In this document: positions 46,021 through 55,099 of the stretch, one piece after another | Layout: the number at the start of each line of letters is the position of its first letter | Numbering within the stretch: the first letter of the stretch is position 1 | The notes under the pieces: generated by a model | What the model was told of the DNA's origin: nothing | Seen by the model: only the letters and a program-made list of their open reading frames with translations | Database searches by the model: none | Translations under genes and position numbers: made by a program | Source: Gammaproteobacteria bacterium | Lineage (GTDB): Bacteria; Pseudomonadota; Gammaproteobacteria; HK1 | Direction of reading: 5' to 3' | Length of the DNA stretch: 64,000 bases | Assembly: GCA_012103455.1 (NCBI GenBank) | Contig: WLWT01000001.1 | Span: 3,665,288-3,729,287, forward strand

Positions 46021-46320
46021 ATGAGCGGGAAGAACAACTACCAAAAAGTCAGGATCAGACTGGCCGAACGCGGCCACAACGAGCAGAGCGGGATCATTGC
46101 TCGCCTAACCCAAGGCCAGCATCGTGTCTACAACATGAATCAGTGCCTTGACGTGTTCCTCATTGGCACCGGCTTGACCATCACCTGGCTATATGATGCT
46201 AACAATCCCTCCGATCTCCTCCCTTGCATACAAAGCCATCTCGAAGAGTCGCAGCAAAAAGAAGTCCTGCCGAGGCTGCAACGACGTTTCAAGAAATTCG
46301 ACGCCGACTCACTCTTTTGA
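46021..46320 (+). CDS. Unknown 99-residue protein
   Basis: MSGKNNYQKVRIRLAERGHN, GIIARLTQGQHRVYNMNQ, VFLIGTGLTITWLYDANNPS ending KKFDADSLF. A soluble alpha/beta-looking protein divergent from the zeta operon. No motif is recognised. The following DNA continues with coding character in other frames. Confidence 0.5.
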   Translation: MSGKNNYQKVRIRLAERGHNEQSGIIARLTQGQHRVYNMNQCLDVFLIGTGLTITWLYDANNPSDLLPCIQSHLEESQQKEVLPRLQRRFKKFDADSLF

Positions 46321-46727
46321 TCTGGCGATCGCCTGCATGGATCGTGACCCGGCATTAATGTGGATCTGCGATGAGTGCGATCTGCCACAGTCGGCGTCTT
46401 CACATGCATCTGGATTTCGTGAGATCTCGACGAGTGAAGCCATTATCAAGATGCTCAGCAAGGGCAAAAGCAAAACACCGGAAGACATCGCTGAAGCACT
46501 CAATATTCCCTACACAAAACGCGTACCGATTACGCGAACAGGGAATGAAAGTCAGCCAGATCGTGACCGTCTACGGACTCAACATGGACATGATCACGAG
46601 AGTCTCGACTGGCAATGCAACCATTACGGACATTTCCTGGCTCCGAGACAAAACAGGAATCTGGCTGCCTGACAACATTATCGAGAACCTCAACAAAGTC
46701 ACTGATGGTGAAGCCAACGGCGGATAG
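46321..46727 (+). pseudogene. Unknown helical protein, frameshifted
   Basis: Two frames give one plausible chain: IACMDRDPALMWICDECDL, SEAIIKMLSKGKSKTPEDIA, EALNIPYT, then after a shift near 46520 AYRLREQGMKVSQIVTVYGL, RVSTGNATITDISWLRDKTG. It follows the 99-residue gene with only one codon between. It ends where the ABC-transporter copy begins. Function unknown. Confidence 0.45.
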
Positions 46728-46734
46728 CGCCTCA

Positions 46735-47448
46735 TCTAATATCAACACAGGCGTATCGCGCAGTAGCGCTCTGGCGATGGCGATACGCTGGCGCTGCCGC
46801 CGGACAAACGCAGGCCGCGCTCGCCGATGACGGTCTGATACCCCTTGGGCAAGGCCATGATGAAATCGTGCGCGTTAGCATCGCGGGCGGCTTGCTCCAT
46901 GGCCTCCTCACTGGCTGATGGCTCGCCGAAGCGCAGGTTCTCCGCCACCGTGCCGTGAAAGAGAAACGTCTCTTGAGGGCACCTCTAACAATGCACTTTT
47001 TCCGCGATTGCGGCGTCAGCGCCGTGCTCGAATCATCAGGTATCACCTATACACTGAGGTTGTGCGCGGTGCTTCCTTGCACTCACGAAAAAATGACTAT
47101 TTTTAGCAGGTGCCCTTGAGAGACAACGGCTAGGTGACGGTACAGATCATCGCTGGTGAGTTCGCGTATATTCACGCCGCCCAATTTGACCTGGCCACTG
47201 TCCAGAGCATGAAAGCGCAGCAGCAGTTTGACCAGCGAACTCTTACCGCAGCCGCTAGGCCCCACTACCCCTACCCGCTCGCCAGGCGCCAGCGCGAGGC
47301 TAAGGTGTTGATGGATACTGCGCCCGGAGCCGGGGTAGGAAAAAACGATGTCATCAAAGTGCACGCAGGGGCTCAAGTCCCCCGCCACCGCCCGCGGGAC
47401 CGCCGGGGCTTGGATAGGAGGGCTGGCATCCAGTACGCAGAAGATACC
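46735..47448 (-). pseudogene. Fragment of the fused ABC exporter (first NBD), interrupted by a MITE
   Basis: Matches 23546-24122 of the ABC gene with a few changes: VGVVGPSGCGKSSLVKLLLR, SDDLYRHLAVVSQ, then the MITE, then ENLRFGEPSASEEAMEQAAR and GYQTVIGERGLRLSGG. One G of the signature region is lost (a frameshift after LSGG). The copy joins DNA of the DUF3565 block at 47449. Confidence 0.9.
46977..47115. mobile_element. MITE copy with TTGA target duplication (139 bp)
   Basis: Runs from GGGCACCTCTAACAATGC to TTTTTAGCAGGTGCCC, flanked by TTGA at 46973-46976 and 47116-47119. The uninterrupted sequence at 23786-23800 (GTCTCTTGAGAGAC) has a single TTGA, proving a 4-bp duplication. Confidence 0.95.
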
Positions 47449-47499
47449 TACCCTCGCGGCGCTCACACGACGCTGAGCATCATCATTGACGGCAACCCT

Positions 47500-47955
47500 A
47501 TGCAGCGCCCCATCAGCGGATTTTATCCGGACCCAGAACACCACTGGGTGGCCCAACTCGACTGTCATCACGGCCAACACCTAAGACATCAGCCGCCGTT
47601 CGTGAGCCGGCCCTGGACGCAGACCCACGCCGGCCGCGAAGCTATGCTCGGTACAATGCTCGATTGTTTGAAGTGCGAGCGCCTGAAACTGCCTGTGCAG
47701 CTAAGCGTATACCAAACGACGGCCCCATTCGACGAGAACTCCATCCCTGCGGGACTGTTGCGCGAGCACGCGACCAAAGCCGGCATCTGGGGCCGTATAC
47801 AGGTGGACGAAGGCATTTTGCGCTACGTGGTCACGGCGCCGTTTCAAACGCAGCGCACGCTACACGCAGGCGATTCGGCGCCTATAGCACCGCAGGTGCT
47901 ACACCCCCTCGAGCCTGTTGGCAAAGTCAAAGTCCGCGTCGAATTCTTGCGTTAA
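47500..47955 (+). CDS. DUF3565-DUF1971 fusion protein, copy 2 (intact)
   Basis: 151 residues. The DUF3565 part reads MQRPISGFYPDPEHHWVAQ, LDCHHGQHLRHQPPFVSRPW and LDCLKC, probably a metal-binding Cys/His site. The DUF1971 part reads LPVQLSVYQTTAPFDENS, GIWGRIQVDEGILRYVV, LHPLEPVGKVKVRVEFLR, a cupin-like domain. In many bacteria these are separate genes; here they are fused. DUF1971 is annotated as tellurite-resistance related but is uncharacterised. Near-identical to the copy at 59063. Confidence 0.82.
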   Translation: MQRPISGFYPDPEHHWVAQLDCHHGQHLRHQPPFVSRPWTQTHAGREAMLGTMLDCLKCERLKLPVQLSVYQTTAPFDENSIPAGLLREHATKAGIWGRIQVDEGILRYVVTAPFQTQRTLHAGDSAPIAPQVLHPLEPVGKVKVRVEFLR

Positions 47956-48255
47956 AGAGCCTGCTCGCAACGCTCTAAAACCGCCGTCATGGCGACCCCC
48001 AGCGCGACGCTCCAGTGACTTCGATGACGCCGGTTGTAGGTATCAACAAGCGCTTGCACCCTACGGGCAAGCGGCGGCTCATGTTCACCAAGCAACACCG
48101 CCGTGGCCTTTGAGTGGCCTATCACCCGCAGTTTCTCGGGCGCCAAATCGTCATGCACCAGGCCCGCTTCCGGACACACCACCCGAGTGATGCGGACTTT
48201 TTGTGCCATCGCATTGCCGGCCTCGAACCTGGCTGTCTGCCCAGCTTCAAAATGT
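47952..48255 (-). pseudogene. Gfo/Idh/MocA C-terminal fragment (block copy 2)
   Basis: FEAGQTARFEAGNAMAQKVR ... AVLERCEQAL matches the C-terminal 100 residues of the oxidoreductases at 30462 and 59515. It is cut at 48250 by unrelated DNA. It overlaps the end of the DUF3565-DUF1971 gene tail to tail. Confidence 0.85.
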
Positions 48256-48389
48256 CGAACGATCGCCATAGCCACTCGTCGTGGGTAACTCGCTTATCCG
48301 TGTGTCGCCCCCACCGGTGCTTGTGGACAAACCCATCGCGGAGCTCGGTGATCGCGGCCTCTCGTCTCGCAGCTCGGCGATGTACGCTC

Positions 48390-48850
48390 GGGCTCACGCC
48401 ACCTGCGCCTCGGCCGCCTGGCACAGCGACTCGACGCTCTCGACGCAGTGGAGGTCCAGGTTTCGGTCCGCGTTGGCCAGCACGATTTGACCGCGGTCGA
48501 TCTGACGCTGCTTGACCACCAGATAGAGTTTGATCAAGAACTCTTCGATGTTCTCCGACTCATCAGATCGATCTCATGGCCTCGCGCCAGCCTGTGGGCG
48601 CCGACCAGTCATAACCGCCCCGGCGCTTTTCCAGCGCGTTCACGCTCCTGTCCAGCCGAACCGCGTGGTCCATGGACGAAAATTGATCCAGCCCCATACG
48701 GAGCTTGATATCGATATCTGCGGCCTTGGTAGCCACCCGGCCAGGATATGCGCACTGGCGCGTTCAAAGTAGCACAGCGTGGCGAGTTCGCGGGCCATAT
48801 CAGTTTGTCGCCAGCAACGACCTTGCACGAGATTCGTCGTATTCGTCGTC
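48390..48850 (-). pseudogene. Unknown protein with frameshifts
   Basis: GC-rich minus-strand coding in two frames: TNLVQGRCWRQTDMARELA, LCYFERASAHILAGWLP, then KAADIDIKLRMGLDQFSSM, HAVRLDRSVNALEKRRGGYD, and FLIKLYLVVKQRQIDRGQIV, LDLHCVESVESLCQAA in the third. Mostly helical, no family recognised. Composition matches the following 49.4-54.2 kb segment, so it probably arrived with it. Confidence 0.45.
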
Positions 48851-48910
48851 ATCGGGACCTCATAGATACCTGGTGGGGAGAAAAAGTACCCAGAGCTCTT
48901 TCGAGCCACG

Positions 48911-49268
48911 GGCGCGTCAGTCGGCGTCTAGTTGACAGCTGCGGACCACGGGCAGCAACATCCGCGACCGGTCGCACCGCCGTGCACCTAGCCGAGCTCG
49001 TTCATGCCGGGGGTGCGGGCCCGATCGAGCTTGTTATCTGTGACCTTGCTGTCTTTGCGATTTTTCTTATTCTTCTTCATTGGCTTTTCCTTTGTCGTAA
49101 GCTGACGTCGTTTGTTGACATGTCCACAGGACAGGGCATGGACAATGCGGTCGCGGTGGCAACGTCGTGGACGCGAACGCTCGTATTGATACCCGCCTCA
49201 ACTGATCGCTAATCAATTAACATCACAGACTACCCGACGACGCGAGGCCTACGATCGGGAGCCCGTAC
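48911..49268. other. Intergenic, no convincing gene
   Basis: Contains a 24-codon minus-strand frame (MKKNKKNRKDSKVTDNKLDR at 49081-49010) that could be the start of a lost gene or a tiny basic peptide. Nothing else is seen. Confidence 0.35.
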
Positions 49269-49301
49269 GTGTCCGGTGTGTCCGGTCAGGTGTCCGGACA
49301 C
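49269..49301 (+). promoter_or_regulatory. Iterated GTGTCCGG boxes upstream of the propeller operon
   Basis: GTGTCCGG occurs at 49269, 49278 and 49290; the last extends to the 12-bp palindrome GTGTCCGGACAC. It lies about 115 bases before the propeller gene start. This is an operator-like array of unknown regulator. Confidence 0.4.
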
Positions 49302-49413
49302 AAGCCCGTGGCCGCAACGAGGCTGACCGTACGCGATCGCGACAGTCTCCACAGAGCCGTGAGGCGGTAGGATTCTGCAGTCAACGAACAATCATCATGA
49401 CGGAGACCCCAAC

Positions 49414-51758
49414 ATGTCTTACTCCCCATACCACTGGGTCACGCACGGGCCCTTCACTGGCGATACCCAGGCACTGGCGCTCGACCACTCCATGAATCCG
49501 CCTACGCTCTATGCTGGCACTGACGGCGGTGGGGTATTCAAGTCCACCGATAATGGCTTCAACTGGGTCGCGCAGAGCAACAAGCTATATGGCGGCTCGG
49601 AGGTGCAGGCCCTGGCGATCGATTACGATGACAACAACACGCTCTATGCTGGCACCGAGGGCGGTGTGTTTCGATGGACAAACAGGCAATGGAACTGGCG
49701 CATGAACCGATGGGAAGCGGGTCATTGGACAGATATAGGCTTGTGCCCAAACGGCGCGAAGAAAGCCGACTTCGGGGAGGTTCAGGCGCTGGCGATCAGC
49801 CCCCGGCATGTTACCCCGTACGGCGTCCAAGAGCCCACCCTCTATGTCGGAACCGAGCAGAACGGGGTGTTCTACTCCCGAGACAGAGGGGAGAGCTGGT
49901 TTCAGCCCAACACCATCACGGATAACTACGGCAAGCGCTACTACCCGAACACGCTCAACGTCCGCGCGCTAGCGGTCGATCCGCTCAACCCCGAGGTCGT
50001 CTATGCCGGGATCAATTCCTATTATGATGCGAAGCAGGATAGTGGTGTCTTCAAGTCTGTAGATAACGGCGCAAACTGGACACGACTGGATAACTGGGGC
50101 CCAGAAAAGTCGGATGCCTGGCCATCGAGACCGTAAACTCCAGGATTATCTATGCTGGCACCGACGAAGATGGGCTCTGGAGATCAGCGGACGGTGGCGC
50201 TACCTGGATAGCTATCAACGGACGTCAACGAGCCTCCTACGACCAGTACGGTAATTACTTCATCAACAGGGGCGCCCTTGATGGACAGAAGGTCCTCGCC
50301 GTGGCGCTGTCTCCACACCCGTTGCCGAACTGGAGCACAGGTCCGCTGCAGAGTAGAACGCTATACGCCGGCACCGAGGACAAAGGGATCTTTCAGTCGA
50401 ACAACTCTGGCGCGGACTGGTGGGAGATCAACGAGGGCCTGACGCTGGTTTCAAGCATCAGAGAAAGCGGCAAAGAACACAATGTCGAGTCGATTGTCAT
50501 CGACCGCAACGATCCATCGAAGATCTTCATCGGCACAGAGGATAGCGGGATTTTCACCCGCACCTCCTGGAATCCGGCATGGCAGAAGCGCCCGGGGTGG
50601 GAGTTGCGCAGCAGGGGCTTAGCCGCGACCGAGATCGAGGATGTGGTGATCGCTCTGCACCCACCTGGCACTGCGCAGATGCCCGGGGATGAGCCGTATG
50701 ATCTCTATGCCGGGTGCGACGGCGGCGGCGTCTATCGATCAAAGGACGGAGGACGCGACTGGCAGGCAATCCACAATCCCACCCTTCCCGAGCTCTCGGT
50801 CCAGTCCCTGCTCGTCCCGCCTGACAACATCCAGACGATCTATGTCGGCCTTGCTGCACATGGCGTTTACAAATCCACGAACGGCGGCGCGCACTGGTAT
50901 TATTCCAACACCGGGATGGATGGCTATCAAGCCCAGCGCCTGGTGAGACATCTCAACAACTCATCGATCTTGTATGCGGCCGCCGAGCGTGAGGAAGATT
51001 TCATTACACTGCAAGGGACCCGCTACTGGCAGAACGTCTGGCCAAACCAAAAAATCGGCGTATTTCGTTCGGTCAACGGCGGCCAATCCTGGCAGCCATG
51101 GTGGCCATCGCACATTTCAGAAGACGTACAAACCCTGGTGATCTGTCAACAGGGCTATGTCACGACCCTCTATGCCGGATTGGACGGCTCTCCCAGGGTG
51201 TTCAAGACCACGGACGACAACTCCGGGCGGCAGTGCTGGACAGAGGTAGGCTGTAACACTGGATGGAACACGAACACCTATGGCGCGCTGCCGTACAAGC
51301 GGCAAGACGGGACAGAGCAGTCTGTCAACGCTTTGACAGTCCATCCCTGGAACGCCAGTGTCGTGTATGCAGGCATCGAGAGCCATGGGATCTATCGCTC
51401 CCTCGACGGCGGGGCGACGTGGGAGCGGATAGACACCCACAACTTCATCAAGCCAGGGCAATCCCTGCCAGGAAATGTGCGGACGATTACTCTCCAACCT
51501 CAGGAGCTAAAGTTTGATGGTAACAATACCAATATTCTCTACGCGACTACGGAAGACGGCGGCATCTATCGGACGCTGAATGCGCTGAATGCGGATAAGA
51601 GATACGTCACCTGGGAGCCAATGAGTACCGAGCTGATCCAGGACGATGTCCAGCGAATCGACATATACCCTACCAGATATGGCCCCACCAGATATGGGCA
51701 AGGCAGAACGATCTATGTCGGGACGGATGGCGGCGGTGTATTCAGGTGCGATTTTTGA
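49414..51758 (+). pseudogene. BNR/sortilin-type beta-propeller protein, one frameshift
   Basis: About 780 codons in two joined frames. Repeats of the BNR pattern recur throughout: TLYAGTDGGGVFKSTDNGF, TLYVGTEQNGVFYSRDRGES, VVYAGINSYY, TLYAGTEDKGIFQSNNSG, KIFIGTEDSGIFT, TIYVGLAAHGVYKSTNGGA and TIYVGTDGGGVFRC at the end. Frame 1 stops at 50136 after DAWPSRP; frame 2 reads CLAIETVNSRIIYAGTDEDG from about 50113, so one indel separates them. GGAG precedes ATG 49414. No signal peptide is visible. Probably one or two 7-bladed propellers for binding or surface roles. Confidence 0.82.
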
Positions 51759-51796
51759 CCGAATCGATAATCTACAGGATGAGAATACTCACAAAT

Positions 51797-51938
51797 GGGC
51801 GCCTCTAGAAATAGTAATTTTTTCGTGAGTGCAAGGAAGCACCGCGCGCAGAACCGCAGTGTATAGAGGTGATACATGAGGATTCGAGCACGGAGCTGAC
51901 GCCGCAATCGCGGAAAAAGTGCATTTTTAGAGGTGCCC
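51797..51938. mobile_element. MITE copy with AAAT target duplication, at a start codon (142 bp)
   Basis: Inverted ends GGGCGCCTCTAGAAATAG and TTTTTAGAGGTGCCC, flanked by AAAT at 51793-51796 and 51939-51942. The right AAAT overlaps the ATG of the next gene (51941). A frame from inside the MITE (ATG 51869) also runs into that gene in phase. Confidence 0.93.
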
Positions 51939-51940
51939 AA

Positions 51941-53515
51941 ATGGAGAATACCATGTTTGAAACGACGCTCTCTCGGATCGCTGCAGAGTTTGCTGGAACT
52001 TGGGACAATCAAGCGCACACCGGCGCGTTGATTCTCCACATCGGGACACGTGAGGTGATGGACTGGGTAGAGAGCGGAATCTTCTATTCGGCGAACGGGG
52101 GCTCCACCTGGACGCCTATCTTGACCCGCACTCTATCTCGTGCCCTGGCGCAGGACACGCCGGCCGCGCACGTCGGCACCTCGACCAATGGCGGCGCGAA
52201 CTGGTGGGCCCGACAACGCGCCATGGCACGTCAGGTCCTGCTGCTGGAAAATCATCCGGATACCAACGAAGCGACCAGACTCGCGATCAAGGGGACCGAA
52301 GACTCACTCACGCTTCGCGCTGATTGGGCCGAACAGTCGGATGACGGGAGTGTAGACGAGGTCGAAATCGTGTGGCAGCGAGCTGCTGTCAAGATCACCA
52401 TGACGGTCTCCAGGGACGATCGTCAACTCACGATCGTCACAGTGGACGTGTTCGAAGACGGTCACAGCGAGTCTTCAACGCAGGTGTTCTCGCGCGTGGA
52501 ATGCCCGGTCGAACAACTCACGACCCACTACGTGCGAAATTTTCTGCTCGAGCCAAAGGGCGACCAGCCGCCGTTTCTATCCTCGGCGAGCAGCCTGGTG
52601 GCGTCTGGCCCGTACCTGCTCGCGGTTGGAGACGATCAGCTGGACCTGATGATCTTCAAGACCGATGAGCGAACGCCCGGCACAAGACAATCGCTGTTTC
52701 CCGACTGGCAGCCGATGGCAGCCGAGCCAACGGAGCCCGCCGAGCCGACCGAGCCCACTGAGCCGACCGAGCCCACTGAGCCGACCGGGCCACCCGAGCG
52801 AGATCCGACCACGCCGGATGTCGAGTCGCTGGTATTGTTGCCGGGCTCGATCACCGGTCATGCCCACGGCTCCGTGCTGGCGCTAGGCTCTGGCTCCAAC
52901 AGCCATCGACAGACCGGCGCCCTCGTGCACCTCAACGAAGATGGCGGCCCCATGCCGGATGTGACGAACATCGATCTGTCTGCGCTGTTCGACGAGCTGC
53001 GGAGCAACCAGGCGCTGAAGCAGCTCGACATCGAAGCGGCTGTGGTGGTCGAGGACCATCTATGGTTGTTGCAGCGAGGCGACGCCGAGCAGGGACGAAA
53101 CGTGCTCATCTCGCTCGATCTCGACAGCCTGGGACAAGATCTACGCGCCGGTGGACCGCTCCGGGCCGAGTCGTTGCGAGAGGTCCAGTTCGTCGATCTC
53201 GGCGACCTCGATGGCATTCCTCTGACATTCGTCGATGCCTCACCGCTACCGGATGGCCGCGTCGTGTTTCTGGCTGCTGCTGACGACTCCGATATCGACG
53301 TCGCCGACGGCACAGTGGCCGGGACCGCGGTTGGTGTCCTCGACACCTCTGGGCAAGTAGTCTTGCTACGCCGGCTCGACAGGCAGGTCAAGGTCGAGGG
53401 CCTGCACGCTCGACCGACCGAGGCCAACGATATCAGCGTCCTCATGATCACCGACGCCGACGATCCATCTATACCCGGCAAGGTGCTGGAGACGACGATC
53501 GTATTGTCCGGGTGA
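51941..53515 (+). CDS. DUF6929-like protein with Pro-Thr-Glu linker
   Basis: 524 residues from ATG 51941 (MENTMFETTLSRIA). The N-terminal part repeats the BNR-like YSANGGSTWTPIL and VGTSTNGGANWW motifs of the neighbour. Residues about 264-290 are a (T/A)EP-rich linker coded by an 18-bp repeat. The C-terminal LDIEAAVVVEDHLWLLQRG, LREVQFVDLGDLDGIPLTFV, LPDGRVVFLAAADDS resembles DUF6929/strictosidine-synthase-like propellers. It originally lay about 35 bases after the propeller gene; a MITE now separates them and removes the natural ribosome site. Function unknown. Confidence 0.75.
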   Translation: MENTMFETTLSRIAAEFAGTWDNQAHTGALILHIGTREVMDWVESGIFYSANGGSTWTPILTRTLSRALAQDTPAAHVGTSTNGGANWWARQRAMARQVLLLENHPDTNEATRLAIKGTEDSLTLRADWAEQSDDGSVDEVEIVWQRAAVKITMTVSRDDRQLTIVTVDVFEDGHSESSTQVFSRVECPVEQLTTHYVRNFLLEPKGDQPPFLSSASSLVASGPYLLAVGDDQLDLMIFKTDERTPGTRQSLFPDWQPMAAEPTEPAEPTEPTEPTEPTEPTGPPERDPTTPDVESLVLLPGSITGHAHGSVLALGSGSNSHRQTGALVHLNEDGGPMPDVTNIDLSALFDELRSNQALKQLDIEAAVVVEDHLWLLQRGDAEQGRNVLISLDLDSLGQDLRAGGPLRAESLREVQFVDLGDLDGIPLTFVDASPLPDGRVVFLAAADDSDIDVADGTVAGTAVGVLDTSGQVVLLRRLDRQVKVEGLHARPTEANDISVLMITDADDPSIPGKVLETTIVLSG

Positions 53516-53569
53516 TCGCGCAGCGGTGACGGCCGTCGGATGCTCGGCTCGATGTGATCGAGGCAGCGC

Positions 53570-54237
53570 TTACTGGCCGTCGGGAAACGCGATCCGACCG
53601 CGGCGGCCGAGGATCATGTCGAGCGCGATCGGGTTCTCACCGCCCTCGGGGATGATCAGATCGGCCCACCGCTTCGACGGCTCGACGAACTCCAGATACA
53701 TCGGCCGGACCTGGTGTAATACTGCTCGCGCACCGACTGAAACGTGCGCCCGCGGCGCTCGAGATCGCGCCGGATGCGGCGAATCAACCGGATGTCCGCG
53801 TCCGTGTCCACATAGAGCTTGACGTCGAGTTGCTCGCGCACGGCCAGTTCGACAAACACCAAGATCCCCTCGACGATGATCACCGGAGCGGGGCTCACGG
53901 TCCGGGTGTGGGGCCGGCGAGTGTGGGTCACGTAGTCGTAGATCGGGATTTCAGTCGAACGACCGTCGCGCAACGCCGCCAGATGCTCGGCGAGCAGCGC
54001 GCTCTCGAGCGCGTCGGGGTGATCGCAGTTGACCGACTCGCGTTCCTCGGGAGTCATCCCGCTGCGGTCCCGGTAGTAGGAGTCGTGCTGAATCAGCACG
54101 CATCGGCCTTCGGGCATGGCTTCGGCCAGCTTGGTGGCGATGGTGGTCTTGCCAGAGCCAGTACCGCCAGCGATACCGATCACGAGAGGAGCACCGTACT
54201 GTTTGTCGAGCACGGACGAGGCGTATACCACACTCAT
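53570..54237 (-). pseudogene. udk: Uridine kinase, C-terminal frameshift
   Basis: Phosphorylates uridine and cytidine in pyrimidine salvage. ATG 54237, Walker A IGIAGGTGSGKTTIATKL, then LIQHDSYYRDRSGMTPEERE, NCDHPDALESALL, PIYDYVTHTRRPHT, VIIVEGILVF and YVDTDADIRLIRRIRRDLERRG. After SVREQYY the frame shifts (about 53706); the other frame continues QVRPMYLEFVEPSKRWADL and IIPEGGENPIALDMILGRR to TAA 53570. Everything needed is present except one base. Confidence 0.88.
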
Positions 54238-54268
54238 CCGCCGATGTGGCCGGCGAGATCCAGTCCCC

Positions 54269-54400
54269 GCAAAACTCCCGCACGGCATTTCACATCTTTC
54301 TTAGCACATTCATCAGCCATTTCGTTCAAGGATGATAGACAGTTGCTGATACCAGCTTAGGCTCGTGAACCACAACGCTACCTGCTACTTCTACGGAGCG
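54269..54400. mobile_element. IS91-type element B, 5' end fragment
   Basis: GCACGGCATTTCACATCTTT ... AACCACAACGCTACCTGCTA matches 63352-63495. It includes the presumed transposase start (NHNATCY). It breaks into the IS4 remnant at 54400. Confidence 0.75.
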
Positions 54401-54401
54401 A

Positions 54402-54734
54402 TACCCAAATGGTAACTTTTGCGGCGTTGTTTATCCAAGTTGCTGACAATGTCTCGTCAACTACAGCGACCGGCGAGTTGAGCAAAACTCAACGCCACAA
54501 ACTGTGACCAGCGTCACATTGTCCTCAATGCACGGCCTTTATGGTGGGCTTTTGCAAGCGTTTCAAATTCATCTCTAGAAATCAGTTTCAGTCATTGTGA
54601 AAATACGCTATTATTATGATTCAAAGCTATTATCCTGTTGATATTAAAAGATATTTTGAACCTCTATTTTAACAAATCAGCGCAGAATAATCTTTGATTC
54701 TAATCTCATTCAAAAGTTTATGGGACAGCAGTGA
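54402..54734 (-). mobile_element. IS4 remnant, 5' end of the element
   Basis: About 333 bp matching 36367-36702 with roughly 10% substitutions, including the end GGGACAGCAGTG. Older than the 35.4-kb copy. It carries only the transposase N-terminus. Confidence 0.88.
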
Positions 54735-55099
54735 CTGCGAATATACCTGAGGCAAGAAGCGGTGCCATCCTATCGGATGGTGATTGCGGTTTGTTGGCTG
54801 TCAAGTCGAAAAGGGCTACCGCTAAGTACTGTCAATAATTGTTTACGTCGTCTGAGTTGAAGCGTCAACAACGCGGCTGAGCTTGTAGGCTCGTTGGTCG
54901 TCCGGCTCAACGGCCCCAGATCCGCTCCGTGCGGGTGAGTGTAAATGGTATTACGATTTTTTCGTCTGCCGCGTGAACTCTTGAAGCAGAATGGAGAAGT
55001 GTGTGACAATATTCACATTCAAGTAATTTGCGGGCGATAGTGAAAACGGATGGGATGGGTTCGCTATTGCCGGTATTGCCCTAACATTCGAGAAAACGC
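54735..55099. other. 365-bp intergenic region upstream of the MACPF gene
   Basis: No gene seen. It holds CATCCTATCGGATGGTG (a small hairpin) and AT-rich DNA (GTGTGTGACAATATTCACAT) 80-100 bases before the MACPF start that could be promoter or operator. No clear -35/-10 pair was found. Confidence 0.35.

Noticed and set aside
51713..52039. Recurrent small frames reading HLYTAVARAVLPC and ALTPQSRKKCIFRG
   Set aside because: These come from the MITE interior and occur at every copy regardless of context; not genes.
52727..52795. Coding minisatellite as a separate repeat element
   Set aside because: It is the Pro-Thr-Glu linker of the DUF6929-like protein; noted there.
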